Source: Longimicrobiales bacterium (GTDB lineage: Bacteria > Gemmatimonadota > Gemmatimonadetes > Longimicrobiales > Gaopeijiaceae). From it: a DNA stretch of 64,000 nucleotides. The stretch covers positions 3,856,501 to 3,920,500 of the forward strand of contig OX638356.1 in the NCBI GenBank assembly GCA_951813395.1. The letters run 5' to 3'. Made by a program: the position numbers and the translations under genes. The notes under the pieces were generated by a model that saw only the letters and a program-made list of their open reading frames with translations, was not told the DNA's origin and did no database searches. Below are positions 32,901-42,587 of this stretch, piece by piece (positions within the stretch are counted from its first letter, which is position 1; each line of letters opens with the position of its first letter).

Positions 32901-35900
32901 TCAGCGACTCCCTCCCGGCCGACGCCAGCGCACCGGCGGCGGCGGTTCGTCCTCAAAGGTCACCCTGCCGCCGTTTTCGAGCAGACGCAGTGCCTCGTGC
33001 ACGGCCGCCTCCAGCTGCGGGTCGCCGCCCGCGATCACCGGGGCGGGATCGTTGCGCACCTCGATGTCGGGGGCCACCCCTTCGGCCTCCACGGCCCACT
33101 CTCCGTTCACGTCGAAGAAGCCGCCGCGGGGCGCGACAAAGCCGCCCCCGTCGATGAGGGGCGGGGTGTCCCACGTGCCCACCAGGCCGCCCCAGGTCTT
33201 CGTGCCCACCAGGGGACCGACCCCTCGGAAGCGGAACAGGTACGGCAACAGGTCACCCCCCGACCCCGCGCGCTCGTTGATCACCATGACCTTGGGTCCG
33301 AACAGGCCGGCCATCGGCTGGGTCCAGGGCTTGCGGTCGCCGGCCCGCGAGTTGAAGTAGCCGGTGAGCTCGCGGTCGAGCATGTCCACGATGTAGTCGG
33401 CCGCCGAGCCTCCGCCGTTGTTGCGCTCGTCGATGACCGCGCCTTCACGGTCCTGCTGGGCGTAGAACATGCGGTTGAAGTAGGTGTAGCCGCCCTGCCC
33501 GGTGTTGGGGAGCCACACGTAGGCCAGACGGCCGCCGCTCATGTCGTCGACGCGGGCCTGGTTGGCATCGACCCACGCCCACCGCCGCAGTTGGCCCTCG
33601 TTGCCGGTGGGCTCGACCACGATGTCGCGCGCGTCCTCGGCGGAGGGTGAGGAAGCCACGGTCAGGGTGATCGCGCGGCCCGCCGTGCCTTCGAGCAGGC
33701 GGTAGGGATTGGTGGGGGCGCGCAGTTCGGCGCCGTCGACCGTGAGCAGGTAGTCCCCCTCCTGCACCCCCATCCCGGGATGGGAGAGCGGCCCGGCCAG
33801 CCCGGGCGTCCAGTCCCCGCCGTCGTAGATGCGGGCGATCCGGTAGAAGCCGTCTTCTTCCTCAAGGTCGGCGCCCAAGAGGCCGGTGCGCGGGTTGTCC
33901 AGGTCCGGGTAGTCGCCTCCGCGCACGTAGGAGTGCCCGACCGCGATTTCGCCCGAGAGCATGTCCAGCAGGTGGTTGAAGTCGGACCGGTGCCGCACGT
34001 CCGGGAGCCACGCCGAGTACCAGTCCCAGATGTCGTCCCACGGCGCCCCATGCTGGTTGTCGACGTACAGGAAGTCGCGCATGAAGCGCCAGCCGTCGCG
34101 GAGCATCTGTGCGTACTCGGCCCTCGGCTCCACGCGCACGCGCAGGTTGCCGAGATCGAGCGCGCCGTCGCGGCCTGATGGCGGACGGGCGGTGCTCACG
34201 ATGTTCCAGCCCCCGCTGTAGTAGAGCAGGCTGCCGCGGTCGTGGGAGACAGCCAGGCGCCCGCCCCTTTCGAGGAAGTCCTCGGCCTCGCGCTCCTCGA
34301 TGGAGTATTTGAGCACCGCACCGCCGCCGAAGCCGCCACCCTCCAGGACGAAGACCGTTCCAGCCGGTCCCGGCACGAGGCCCGCGTAATCCTCGGTGTC
34401 CAGTCCCGGGGCGTCGATGATTCGCGCGGCGATGTTCTCGAAGTCGATGGTCACCGCGGGTGGGTCGTCGCCTGCGTCGCCGCCCTCACCGCGGCCGCCC
34501 TCCTGGTCGTCGGCGGGTTCCTCGTCGCTCCCGGGCAGGAAGGGCGAGGGCTCGTCCGCGCTGAGCAGCGCGAGGTAGAGGGCTCGCGTCACCGGCCGCT
34601 CGTAGGACGTCATGTCCAGCCAGCCCGTGTTGAGCGCGAAGTCGGTGGAGGCCAGGAAATACAGGTACTTCCCCGACTCGTCCCACACCGGCGAGATCGC
34701 GTCGGACATGCCGTCGGTGAGCTGGTGCGTATCGCCGGATTCGGTGTCGTGCACGAAGATCGCGCGCAGCTGGTTGTCCAGCCGCCGGGCGTAGGCAAGC
34801 CACCGCGAATCGGGCGACCACACGGGGTTCATGGTGCGCTGCGGGTGCGCGAAGCGGTCGGTGTCGATGTGGTCCACCTCGCCCGACTCGATCTCCAGCA
34901 CCAGTACGCGGTAGTGGGTGTCGGTGAAGGCCAGCCGCGTCCCGTCCGGCGACCACTCCGGGCGGAAGTAGAAGGACGGCTCGGGTATCTCGATTCGGCG
35001 CGGGTTCGATCCGTCCTGGGCGGCGATCACGAGCCCGTACTCGTCACCGTCGTCGTTGAACCAGGCGACGCGCGACCCGTCCGGCGACCACACCGCGTGC
35101 CGGTCGGCCACGCCGGGGCTGCGGGTGAGATTGCGCCACGATCCCTCTTCGGCGGGCACGCTGAACAGCTCGCCCCGCCATTCGAACAGCGCCCGCTTGC
35201 CCGTAGGCGAGAGGCGGGCGTCGCGGAGCTGTGCCGCAGGAACGGCCTCCCAGCGCGGGCGGGACCAGTTCATGTCGCCGGTCACGTTGATGACCAGTTG
35301 GCGCGAGGCACCGGTGGCCGGGTCGACCTCGTGCAGGTAGCCGGCCTGCTCGTAGACGACCGCCCCGTCGCCCGCGCCGAGGGACTTCACGTCGAAGTCG
35401 GCGTGCCGCGTGAGCTGGCGCTCGGTGCCGGTGTTCGGGTCGAACGACCACACGTTGCTCGCCCAGTCCCGCTCGGACATGTAGTAGACAACGCCGTCCA
35501 TCCAGACGGGATCCATCTGGCGCTCGCCCTCCCACGGCGGCGTGGTGCGCTCCCACGTGGAGGTGGAGACGATACCGATCGGCTGCGCCTGGCCCCCACG
35601 GTAGTTGCGCCACTCGGGGTCCCAGTAGCCGATCTCCTGGTACGCGATGCGGGCGCCGTCTGCGGACATCCCGCCCAGGTAGGCCTGCGGCAGCGCGAGG
35701 GGCGCGGGCAGCCCGCCGGCGGGCGAGACCGTGTAGAACTTCCAGAGCTGCGTGGGGACAGCATCGCGCCCAGATTGGAAAAGGATATCACCGTCGGGCG
35801 TCCACCCCTGCACGACATCGGCCGACGGGTGCCACGTGAGCCGCTCCGGCTGTCCCCCCTCGGTCGGCATGAGGTAGACGTCCGTATTGCCCCCGTACTG

Positions 35901-36191
35901 GCCGGAAAACGCGATCCAGCGCCCGTCGGAGCTGAAAGCGGCGTCGGTCTCGGCGCCCTCCGAACTGGTGAGCCGCATCGCATCGCCCCCGTCGCGCCCG
36001 ACCAGCCAGAGGTCGTTGGCGTGGGTGAAGACGATGTGCGTGGCGCTGACGTCGGGCTGGCGCAGGAAGCGGGTGCCCTGGGCGTGGGCGGGGGTGGGGG
36101 CGAGGCCGGCGAGCAGGACGGCGAGGGTGGCCGACCACGCGAGGGCGAGAGGCAGGGCCAGGTGGGGTGGGGTGGGCGTGGGGCGAGACAT
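32901..36191 (-). CDS. tricorn-like S41 family protease, secreted
   Basis: 1096-residue secreted protease homologous to tricorn. The ATG at 36191 starts a signal peptide ending in PAHAQ. N-terminal WD40/TolB-like propeller repeats follow (FVYSPDG-type units such as DAAFSSDGRWIAFSGQYGGN), then a second propeller, a PDZ-like domain (GPLSHPGMGVQEGDYLLTVD) and the C-terminal S41 domain. The nucleophile is in INERAGSGGDLLPYLF, near GTKTWGGLVG, matching tricorn. DERNNGGGSAADY also belongs to the catalytic region. It probably degrades peptides in the periplasm. An upstream open extension of 91 codons lacks similarity and is excluded. Confidence 0.92.
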   Translation of the reverse strand: MSRPTPTPPHLALPLALAWSATLAVLLAGLAPTPAHAQGTRFLRQPDVSATHIVFTHANDLWLVGRDGGDAMRLTSSEGAETDAAFSSDGRWIAFSGQYGGNTDVYLMPTEGGQPERLTWHPSADVVQGWTPDGDILFQSGRDAVPTQLWKFYTVSPAGGLPAPLALPQAYLGGMSADGARIAYQEIGYWDPEWRNYRGGQAQPIGIVSTSTWERTTPPWEGERQMDPVWMDGVVYYMSERDWASNVWSFDPNTGTERQLTRHADFDVKSLGAGDGAVVYEQAGYLHEVDPATGASRQLVINVTGDMNWSRPRWEAVPAAQLRDARLSPTGKRALFEWRGELFSVPAEEGSWRNLTRSPGVADRHAVWSPDGSRVAWFNDDGDEYGLVIAAQDGSNPRRIEIPEPSFYFRPEWSPDGTRLAFTDTHYRVLVLEIESGEVDHIDTDRFAHPQRTMNPVWSPDSRWLAYARRLDNQLRAIFVHDTESGDTHQLTDGMSDAISPVWDESGKYLYFLASTDFALNTGWLDMTSYERPVTRALYLALLSADEPSPFLPGSDEEPADDQEGGRGEGGDAGDDPPAVTIDFENIAARIIDAPGLDTEDYAGLVPGPAGTVFVLEGGGFGGGAVLKYSIEEREAEDFLERGGRLAVSHDRGSLLYYSGGWNIVSTARPPSGRDGALDLGNLRVRVEPRAEYAQMLRDGWRFMRDFLYVDNQHGAPWDDIWDWYSAWLPDVRHRSDFNHLLDMLSGEIAVGHSYVRGGDYPDLDNPRTGLLGADLEEEDGFYRIARIYDGGDWTPGLAGPLSHPGMGVQEGDYLLTVDGAELRAPTNPYRLLEGTAGRAITLTVASSPSAEDARDIVVEPTGNEGQLRRWAWVDANQARVDDMSGGRLAYVWLPNTGQGGYTYFNRMFYAQQDREGAVIDERNNGGGSAADYIVDMLDRELTGYFNSRAGDRKPWTQPMAGLFGPKVMVINERAGSGGDLLPYLFRFRGVGPLVGTKTWGGLVGTWDTPPLIDGGGFVAPRGGFFDVNGEWAVEAEGVAPDIEVRNDPAPVIAGGDPQLEAAVHEALRLLENGGRVTFEDEPPPPVRWRRPGGSR

Positions 36192-36358
36192 CGGCTTGGC
36201 TCCGGGTCGGTGGCGGGTAGATGACGAGTTCCAGCAAGGTCGCGGTTGGGAACGGGGCTGACGAGTCTTGACCTGGTCACATGACCGAGTAGCGAGATAG
36301 TCGCTGACCATGTGCCTGACCAAGTGGGGAGGCTGCTGCTGGCCGGCAATGGGCATTG

Positions 36359-36769
36359 TCAATCGTCCTGGCCAGCCCGGTGTCGCCAGGTCGCCCGCAC
36401 CGCGGATGCCAATGCCTCCTCGTCGCATATTCCAGAGCTGTAACGCGCTTCGGCGACGACCCACTGCAAGGAATCCGGCCTGCCTACCGCTTCGCGTTCG
36501 CGTCGCGCCTGCGCAAGCTCGTAGCTCGCCTGCATTCGCATCCAGTGATCCGCGGTACCCCAGCCGACCGCCTCCAATGCAAGGGCCATGTTGGGCGACA
36601 ATTCGGACTTGCCATCCAGGAACCGCGACAGTGTCTCGTGCTCACACCCCAGGTACGCCGCTGTCTCGGTGACGTTCCATCCGACCTCCTCCATGATCTC
36701 ACGGATCAGTTCGCCGAGATGGGGCGGGTTCAGCATCGGACCTGCGCGTTCGCGGTCGGCGGCATTCAT
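36359..36769 (-). CDS. HigA-like addiction-module regulator
   Basis: 136-residue XRE/HigA-type DNA-binding protein. The core starts MLNPPHLGELIREIMEEVGW, the standard HigA opening, with the helix-turn-helix at ETAAYLGCEHETLSRFLDGK and the usual MALALEAVGW and MRMQASYELAQARRE blocks. The ATG at 36769 has GAGGGA 7 nt upstream; an ATG at 36736 starts exactly at the conserved MLNPP and is an alternative. The C-terminal tail of about 40 residues is longer than in most HigA. No HigB toxin is found beside it, so it is an orphan antitoxin or regulator. The 36192-36358 gap showed nothing else. Confidence 0.75.
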   Translation of the reverse strand: MNAADRERAGPMLNPPHLGELIREIMEEVGWNVTETAAYLGCEHETLSRFLDGKSELSPNMALALEAVGWGTADHWMRMQASYELAQARREREAVGRPDSLQWVVAEARYSSGICDEEALASAVRATWRHRAGQDD

Positions 36770-36945
36770 GCTCGGTTCCCTCGCTGGACTAGGGCTGGGT
36801 GTCTTGAGTCGACGGCCCTCCCCGGCTAGCTTTTCGTCAAGAGCAACCTGCAGGCTTTGCTGGAGCATCAGATAAAGAAACCACCCTCACCATACCACGG
36901 TATCCCCCAATCGGTCACTCCTGCTGTTCCCTGGTGCTCCCACGA

Positions 36946-37086
36946 ATGGTTGCGACGAACTCGGAGTTCCCCGCGTCGCGTGCTACGGTGATCCACCCCG
37001 CGAGCACCGCTCCCACCGTGCCTCGGGTGGTCGGTCAGAACTTTCTGGAGCAACCCGAAAGGCTCAGGAAGGCCGCCGCAGAATGA
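36946..37086 (+). CDS. small protein upstream of the TIGR04255 gene
   Basis: 46-residue frame from ATG 36946 ending in TGA at 37084-37086, overlapping the next ATG (ATGA). The end, VVGQNFLEQPERLRKAAAE, is helical and charged. The ribosome site is weak, and the frame is open further upstream without an ATG, so the true start is uncertain. The overlap suggests that it belongs to the operon. No family recognised. Confidence 0.4.
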   Translation: MVATNSEFPASRATVIHPASTAPTVPRVVGQNFLEQPERLRKAAAE

Positions 37087-37874
37087 AGACGGGAAGCCGG
37101 CAGGAGCGCCGGCGGTACAGGAACCCACCGATAGACGAAGCTGTCTGTGAGTTTCACTTTCGCCCCGGCCCAGAATGGGATCTGACGATCCCCGGCAAGC
37201 TACACTCGGTCCTTGCTTCAGAATACGGCGGAAAGCGGCGCAGCCAGCAATCCATCGATGTCGGGGTGGAGATCAAGAACGACGAGCCTTCCAATCTACG
37301 CTACGGTCAGAGACTGTCGAAGGTGCTACTCTTCACCGAAGACCAGACGCGCGCGGTCGGTGTCGGTCCCGATGTACTCAGTGTCCACATGCTTCGACCG
37401 TACCAGAGGCCCGAGGCACCGGAAGAGACCGGTTGGGACGAATTCCGTCCGAGGATTGCCACGGCTCTGAAGGCGTATTGGGATGTCGCGGATCCGGCGG
37501 GTGTACGCCGAATCAGCGTTCGGTACATCAACCGAATCGTGATCCCCGAATCTGTGGTCAGGATCGAGGACTACCTGCATTCCGCTGTTCCTCTCGTTCA
37601 GGGATTGCCCGACGCGGTGAACAACTTCATGAGCCGAACCGACTATGGATACGAGGACGGTGCCCATCTGGTCCTGGCTCAAGGCACCTTCCCGTCGCCT
37701 TCGGGCGACATCGGCTTTCTGCTTGACATCGACGTCTATTCGGAACCTGCCGGTCTGCTTACTCAGACAGAGGCGTTGACGAGAACCGACCAGCTACGGG
37801 CCCTCGAGAGGGGTGCTTTCGAGGCGGTGATCACTGACGCCGCAAGGGAGTTGTTCGATGCTGACCAAGCCTAG
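37083..37874 (+). CDS. TIGR04255 family protein
   Basis: 263-residue protein of TIGR04255, a sporadically distributed family of unknown function. The opening, RYRNPPIDEAVCEFHFRPG, followed by WDLTIPGKL, is its hallmark, and the middle shows GVRRISVRYINRIVIPE and IGFLLDIDVYSE. No catalytic motif is evident. It is the first large gene of a four-gene rightward set: it overlaps the small upstream frame by 4 bases and the next gene by 17 bases, indicating co-expression. The patchy distribution is typical of accessory or defence genes. Confidence 0.82.
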   Translation: MKTGSRQERRRYRNPPIDEAVCEFHFRPGPEWDLTIPGKLHSVLASEYGGKRRSQQSIDVGVEIKNDEPSNLRYGQRLSKVLLFTEDQTRAVGVGPDVLSVHMLRPYQRPEAPEETGWDEFRPRIATALKAYWDVADPAGVRRISVRYINRIVIPESVVRIEDYLHSAVPLVQGLPDAVNNFMSRTDYGYEDGAHLVLAQGTFPSPSGDIGFLLDIDVYSEPAGLLTQTEALTRTDQLRALERGAFEAVITDAARELFDADQA

Positions 37875-38505
37875 AACTCGCTTGACGCAGCCACCGTCAC
37901 GTGCGATCGACCGGATACTACAGACAGGTGGTCTGAATCCTCTTGAGCATCACTGGACCGCTACTGCCCGCACACAGGGCTTGGCCATCTCAGATGATGC
38001 CGCCTGGTTGCAGACCGAAATCGAAGCTCTTGTGATACGTGTGTTTGCCAGTTGGCGGACCGAGGCCGTGTCGGTCTCGTCGACGCAGGAGCACCACCGG
38101 CGCCGTTTCCTGGATCGGTTGCATGCATCATTCGATACCGAACCGCTTGAGGACGGCATGGATCACCCCGCCGAGCAGGTGATCACTACGGCGTTGGAGT
38201 CTGAAGACCGGGATACCGCCCTGCTGTGGATATCGAGCGCCTGCTTGGAGTCGGAGAGCCCGGCGTTCGCGGCGGCCACGTTCCTGTGTGCGGCCCGGCA
38301 GCCGGAAATCGGAACCGCTGCGTGGCGTGCGGGATTGGTTCGCAGCGGGCTGGCATCTGACCACATCGAACTCCGCGACGCGGCGATCCAGGCGGCGGAG
38401 TCCTGGGGTGACCCGGGTCTTCGGCAGGTTCTTGCTGCCCACGCCGAGCCGGTCTCTTGGCTGGACGAGTACCGTCGAGGGGTGATCGACGACCTCGTCC
38501 GGTAG
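37858..38505 (+). CDS. hypothetical protein of the TIGR04255 operon
   Basis: 215-residue soluble protein with no recognised family. The start ATG at 37858 is 17 bp inside the TIGR04255 gene. It is helical, with HEAT-like repetitive helices in the second half (DRDTALLWISSACLESESPA, then AAWRAGLVRSGLASDH and ELRDAAIQAAESWGDPGLRQ). Such repeat folds often bind protein partners. The overlap with its neighbour implies a joint function. Confidence 0.7.
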   Translation: MLTKPRTRLTQPPSRAIDRILQTGGLNPLEHHWTATARTQGLAISDDAAWLQTEIEALVIRVFASWRTEAVSVSSTQEHHRRRFLDRLHASFDTEPLEDGMDHPAEQVITTALESEDRDTALLWISSACLESESPAFAAATFLCAARQPEIGTAAWRAGLVRSGLASDHIELRDAAIQAAESWGDPGLRQVLAAHAEPVSWLDEYRRGVIDDLVR

Positions 38506-38508
38506 AAG

Positions 38509-39012
38509 ATGTTCCTGGCCCGCATGATCACTCGCCACAAGTGGCGACTCAAGGACGGGCTAGCCTTGGACGAGATTCCGGCGGACGCGATTACGGCTGA
38601 CCTGCGCACCGCAGACAACACGCTCTCGTTCTGGCAGTGCGGTGAAGCGACCGAATCGGAGGTCTCAGAAGCCGTGCTGGCGATCGCGGCCGGACGCGAT
38701 CGTGTTCAGAAGCTTGATATCGTCTGGATTCTCACGGATGAACTGGAGAGCGACGGCCAGCGCATCCGATTGAAGAAGGGAAGGACACCCGTCGCCGGAT
38801 TGTCCAAGCGTCACGTTGACGTTTGTCACCTCGACTACCGGCGGCTGGGGAGAATCGGCGATCGGGTCGCAACGGCCATCAGACAGGAGCAGTGGAAGAG
38901 GTTCAGAAAGCGGGAGATCGTCGATCTCCTGGCCACGGCCGTGCAGAACGGTCGTTTGGCCGAGGCTGATCTCACCGAGAAGATTCAGAGGGAACTACGG
39001 ACCGCGCTGTAG
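38509..39012 (+). CDS. hypothetical protein of the TIGR04255 operon
   Basis: 167-residue protein of unknown family, starting 3 bp after the previous stop. It opens [20 protein letters not shown], with a central region [20 protein letters not shown] and a basic helical end. The composition (mixed, with aromatic residues inside strands) suggests a compact globular domain; no signal peptide or membrane helix. It closes the TIGR04255 set, before vapBC remnants. Possible roles include an immunity or sensing partner, but nothing in the sequence decides this. Confidence 0.7.
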   Translation: MFLARMITRHKWRLKDGLALDEIPADAITADLRTADNTLSFWQCGEATESEVSEAVLAIAAGRDRVQKLDIVWILTDELESDGQRIRLKKGRTPVAGLSKRHVDVCHLDYRRLGRIGDRVATAIRQEQWKRFRKREIVDLLATAVQNGRLAEADLTEKIQRELRTAL

Positions 39013-39136
39013 TTCGGAGTGGCTGGGAAGCGCCGCGGTGCTTGGTCACTGACCAAGTAGTCACGGCTGTAAATTTCCGACCGCTGTATGGGATGGTGGA
39101 GAACCACCGGTGTGCCGAGCGGAGCGAAGCCGTTTC

Positions 39137-39370
39137 ATGAAGACCACACTCAACCTGAACGACCACATTCTGCGACGCGCCAAGAGGCGGGCCGCACGGG
39201 ACGGCGTCACGCTCACGCGGTTCGTGGAAGACGCGCTGCGAGCCCGTCTGACCGACCCCGAATCCGACCATGCGTTCAAGCTGGAGCTGACGGTGGTGTA
39301 CGGCCACGCGCCTCCGAACGTGGACATCTCGGATCGGGACGCGCTCTACGATGTCCTGGACCGTGCATGA
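39137..39370 (+). CDS. vapB: VapB-like antitoxin
   Basis: 77-residue antitoxin with the ribbon-helix-helix start [20 protein letters not shown] and a helix [13 protein letters not shown]. The acidic tail ends [11 protein letters not shown]. The ATG at 39137 is chosen because the DNA-binding strand begins there. Its TGA overlaps the ATG of the truncated toxin (ATGA). Since the toxin is broken, this antitoxin may only act on its own promoter or on related toxins. Confidence 0.78.
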   Translation: MKTTLNLNDHILRRAKRRAARDGVTLTRFVEDALRARLTDPESDHAFKLELTVVYGHAPPNVDISDRDALYDVLDRA

Positions 39371-39516
39371 TCGCCATAGACACCAACGTGCTGGTCTACG
39401 CCCACCGGGCCGAGACCGCACTGCACCAGGCCGCGACGCGGAGGCTGGTGGCAATGGCCGAAGGGGGGGGACTCTGGGGTCTGCGGCTGAGCTACCTGGA
39501 CGCGGGCGACGCATAA
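39367..39516 (+). pseudogene. truncated VapC-like PIN toxin
   Basis: Starts [20 protein letters not shown] with the first catalytic Asp, overlapping the vapB stop by 4 bases, but ends after 49 residues. An 8-G run at 39463-39470 lies just before similarity is lost, and no frame after it restores the remaining PIN domain, so the 3' part is deleted. The protein would lack most acidic active-site residues. The next 220 bp up to the hydroxylase operon show nothing recognisable. Confidence 0.72.
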
Positions 39517-39737
39517 GACGGTGGGCCCGCGCGCTGGTCGCCGCGGGCGGCCCTGGCAGGACCTCGCATAGGCAGTCACTGCGCCAGGCCCGCGTCTGGC
39601 AACGACGGGTCTGACCCCGCTTGCGCACCCGCCCACCGCCCCCCATTCTGTCCTCCCGGCTGGCGGTACCGCCTCGGGCGGCGAGGTGCGCCCACCGCTG
39701 GCCGCGACAGACCAACCCCCACCCCCCGGAGGCGCCC

Positions 39738-40211
39738 ATGCCAAGCGTCACAATGACCGTGAACGGGATGGAGCGCTCGGGAACCGTCGAGGGCCGAACG
39801 CTCCTCGTCGATTTCCTGCGCGAACATCTCGGTCTTACGGGAACCCACATCGGATGCGACACGAGCCAGTGCGGCGCGTGCGTGGTCCACGTCAACGGCA
39901 CCTCGGTGAAGAGCTGCACGTGTCTGGCGGCACAGGCAGACGGCGCGGAGGTCACGACGATCGAAGGACTCGCCAACGGCACCGAACTGCACCCCATGCA
40001 GGAGGCCTTCCGCGAGCACCACGGGCTGCAGTGCGGCTTCTGCACGCCGGGGATGGTGATGAGCGCGGTCGATCTGGCCAGCCGCAACGCCGACCCGAGC
40101 GAGCACGAGGTCCGTGAGTGGCTGGAGGGCAACCTCTGCCGCTGCACGGGCTACCACAACATCGTCACGGCCGTGCGGGCGGGCGCGAAGGCCATGGGAG
40201 GTGGGTCATGA
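39738..40211 (+). CDS. (2Fe-2S)-binding small subunit of a molybdenum hydroxylase (CoxS-like)
   Basis: 157-residue small subunit without signal peptide, so the enzyme is cytoplasmic. The first cluster is in [16 protein letters not shown] with a later Cys in SCTCLAAQ; the second is in [10 protein letters not shown] and [11 protein letters not shown]. It passes electrons from the Mo site to FAD. ATG 39738 has GGAGG 7 bp upstream. The TGA overlaps the ATG of the large subunit (ATGA). It begins a rightward operon: small, large, medium subunit, then CoxD. Confidence 0.94.
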   Translation: MPSVTMTVNGMERSGTVEGRTLLVDFLREHLGLTGTHIGCDTSQCGACVVHVNGTSVKSCTCLAAQADGAEVTTIEGLANGTELHPMQEAFREHHGLQCGFCTPGMVMSAVDLASRNADPSEHEVREWLEGNLCRCTGYHNIVTAVRAGAKAMGGGS

Positions 40212-42565
40212 GTGCGAACGGTTCAGGCATCGGCGCATCGGTCAAGCGCAAGGAGGACAACCGCTTTCTGACGGGACGCGGCCGCTACACCGACGACATC
40301 AACCTGCCCGGGCAGCTGTACGGCCATATCCTGCGGTCGCCGGTTGCGCACGCCAACATCGGCGGGATCGACACCAGCGCGGCCGAGGCGGCGCCGGGGG
40401 TCCACGCGGTGTTCACGGGCAAGGACATGGAGGGCGTGGGCGGCATCCCGACGGGGTGGCTGATCCACAGCAAGGACGGCTCGCCGATGGTCGAGCCCGC
40501 GCATCCGGCGCTCGCGCTGGGCAAGGTGCGGTACGTGGGCGACTGCGTGGCCATTGTCGTCGCCGAGTCCAGGGAGCAGGCGAAGGAAGCGGCCAACCTG
40601 GTCGAAGTGGACTACCAGGAGCTACCGGCGGTGGCCTCGATCGAGGCGGCGGAAGCCGAGGGCGCGGCGGCGGTCTTCGACGAGGCGTCCAACAACGTCT
40701 GCTACGATTGGGAAGTGGGTGACAGGGCAGCCACGGATGCGGCCTTCGACGAAGCCACGCATGTGGTCTCGATCGACGTGGTCAACAACCGCCTCATTCC
40801 CAACGCGATCGAGCCCCGCGCCGCCATTGCGAACTACGACCCCGCGACCGGGGACTACACCCTCTATACAACAAGTCAGAACCCCCACCTGGTCCGGCTG
40901 CTGCTTGGCGCGTTCGTCCTCGGACTGCCCGAGCACAAGCTGCGGATCGTGGCGCCCGACGTGGGCGGCGGATTCGGCTCGAAGATCCCGCACTACGCGG
41001 AAGAGGCGATTCTGACGTGGACCGCCGGACAGCTGGGACGGCCGGTGAAGTGGACGTGCGAGCGCATCGACGCCTTCAAGTCGGACACGCACGGACGCGA
41101 CCATATCAGCACGGCGCGCCTGGCGCTGGACGCGGACGGCACCTTCCTGGGGCTGCACGTCTCGACGAAGGCCAATCTGGGCGCGTACCTGTCGACCTTC
41201 GCCACCTGCGTGCCGACGTACCTGTATGGCATCCTGTTCGCGGGACCGTACACGACCCCGGCCGTCTACTGCGAGGTCAAGTCGTTCTTCACCAACACGG
41301 TGCCGGTCGACGCGCTGCGCGGCGCGGGGCGGCCCGAAGCGACCTACCTGCTCGAGCGGCTGGTCGAAAAGGCGGCCGTGGAGCTCGGCATGGACCGGGT
41401 GGAGATCCGGCGGAAGAACTTCATCCGCGAGTTCCCGTACCAGACGCCGGTCGCGCTGCAGTACGACCTGGGCGACTACGACGCCACGCTGGACCTGGCG
41501 CTGGAGGCGTCGGACTGGGCCGGATTCGAGGCTCGGCGGGCCGAGTCGGCGGCGCGCGGGAAGTGTCGCGGGATCGGGATTTCGACGTTCATCGAGGCGT
41601 GCGGGATCGCGCCTTCGGCAGTGGTGGGGTCGCTGGGGGCCCGCGCCGGGCTCTACGAGTCGGGCAGCGTGCGGGTGCACCCGACGGGCTCGGTCTCGGT
41701 CTTCACCGGGACGCACAGCCACGGTCAGGGGCACGAGACCACGTTCGCGCAGATCGTCTCCGACATGCTCGGGGTCGACTTCGACGCGGTCGACGTGGTG
41801 CACGGGGACTCGGCGAAGATCCCGTTCGGGATGGGGACGTACGGTTCGCGCTCGCTGGCGGTGGGCGGGACCGCGATCTACCTGGCCGTCGAGAAGGTGA
41901 TCGAGAAGGGCAAGAAGATCGCGGCGCACCTGCTGGAGGCTGCGGTCGAGGACATCGAGTTCGAGAACGGGTCCTTTACGGTGGCCGGGACGGACCGGTC
42001 GAAGTCGATCGGCGAGGTCGCGCTGACCGCGTACGTGCCGCACAACTACCCCGAAGGGCTGGAGCCGGGGCTGGAGGAGACCGCGTTCTACGATCCGCTC
42101 AACTTCACCTTCCCGGCGGGCACGCACATCGCCGAGGTGGAGGTGGACCCGGAGACGGGCGAAGTGGACGTGGTCGCGGTGACGGGCGCCGACGATGTCG
42201 GGCGGGTGATCAACCCGATGATCGTGGCCGGGCAGCTGCACGGCGGCCTTGCGCACGGGATCGGGCAGGCGCTGCTCGAGGAATGCCTCTACCAGGAGGA
42301 CGGGCAGCTGCAGACGGGGTCCTACCTGGACTACACGATGCCCCGCGCGGCTGACCTGCCGTCCTTCAGCATCAACCACAACACGACGCTCTGCACCCAC
42401 AATCCGCTCGGCGTCAAGGGCGTCGGCGAGGTGGGGTCGATCGGGGTGCCGCCGGCGGTGATCAACGCGGTGATTGACGCGTTGCGCCCGCTCGGCGTGA
42501 ACGACATGGCGATGCCCGCCACCTCGCAAAGGGTGTGGCAGGCGATTCAGCAGGCCCAGGGCTAG
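40208..42565 (+). CDS. molybdopterin large subunit (CoxL-like, form II type)
   Basis: 785-residue Mo subunit from the ATG at 40208 ([17 protein letters not shown]). It contains [14 protein letters not shown] and the active-site glutamate in [16 protein letters not shown]. At the position that distinguishes CO dehydrogenases, it reads [11 protein letters not shown] instead of AYxCSFR; the RGAGR form marks so-called form II or general aldehyde/heterocycle hydroxylases. So the operon is unlikely to encode a CO-oxidising enzyme and the substrate is unknown. It overlaps the small subunit by 4 bases, and the medium subunit follows after 22 bp. Confidence 0.93.
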   Translation: MSANGSGIGASVKRKEDNRFLTGRGRYTDDINLPGQLYGHILRSPVAHANIGGIDTSAAEAAPGVHAVFTGKDMEGVGGIPTGWLIHSKDGSPMVEPAHPALALGKVRYVGDCVAIVVAESREQAKEAANLVEVDYQELPAVASIEAAEAEGAAAVFDEASNNVCYDWEVGDRAATDAAFDEATHVVSIDVVNNRLIPNAIEPRAAIANYDPATGDYTLYTTSQNPHLVRLLLGAFVLGLPEHKLRIVAPDVGGGFGSKIPHYAEEAILTWTAGQLGRPVKWTCERIDAFKSDTHGRDHISTARLALDADGTFLGLHVSTKANLGAYLSTFATCVPTYLYGILFAGPYTTPAVYCEVKSFFTNTVPVDALRGAGRPEATYLLERLVEKAAVELGMDRVEIRRKNFIREFPYQTPVALQYDLGDYDATLDLALEASDWAGFEARRAESAARGKCRGIGISTFIEACGIAPSAVVGSLGARAGLYESGSVRVHPTGSVSVFTGTHSHGQGHETTFAQIVSDMLGVDFDAVDVVHGDSAKIPFGMGTYGSRSLAVGGTAIYLAVEKVIEKGKKIAAHLLEAAVEDIEFENGSFTVAGTDRSKSIGEVALTAYVPHNYPEGLEPGLEETAFYDPLNFTFPAGTHIAEVEVDPETGEVDVVAVTGADDVGRVINPMIVAGQLHGGLAHGIGQALLEECLYQEDGQLQTGSYLDYTMPRAADLPSFSINHNTTLCTHNPLGVKGVGEVGSIGVPPAVINAVIDALRPLGVNDMAMPATSQRVWQAIQQAQG

Positions 42566-42587
42566 AGACGAACGGGAGACGAGACTC

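Noticed and set aside
36359-37080. Complete higBA toxin-antitoxin pair
   Set aside because: The HigA-like gene is clear, but the 36770-37080 region upstream encodes no HigB/RelE-like protein on either strand.
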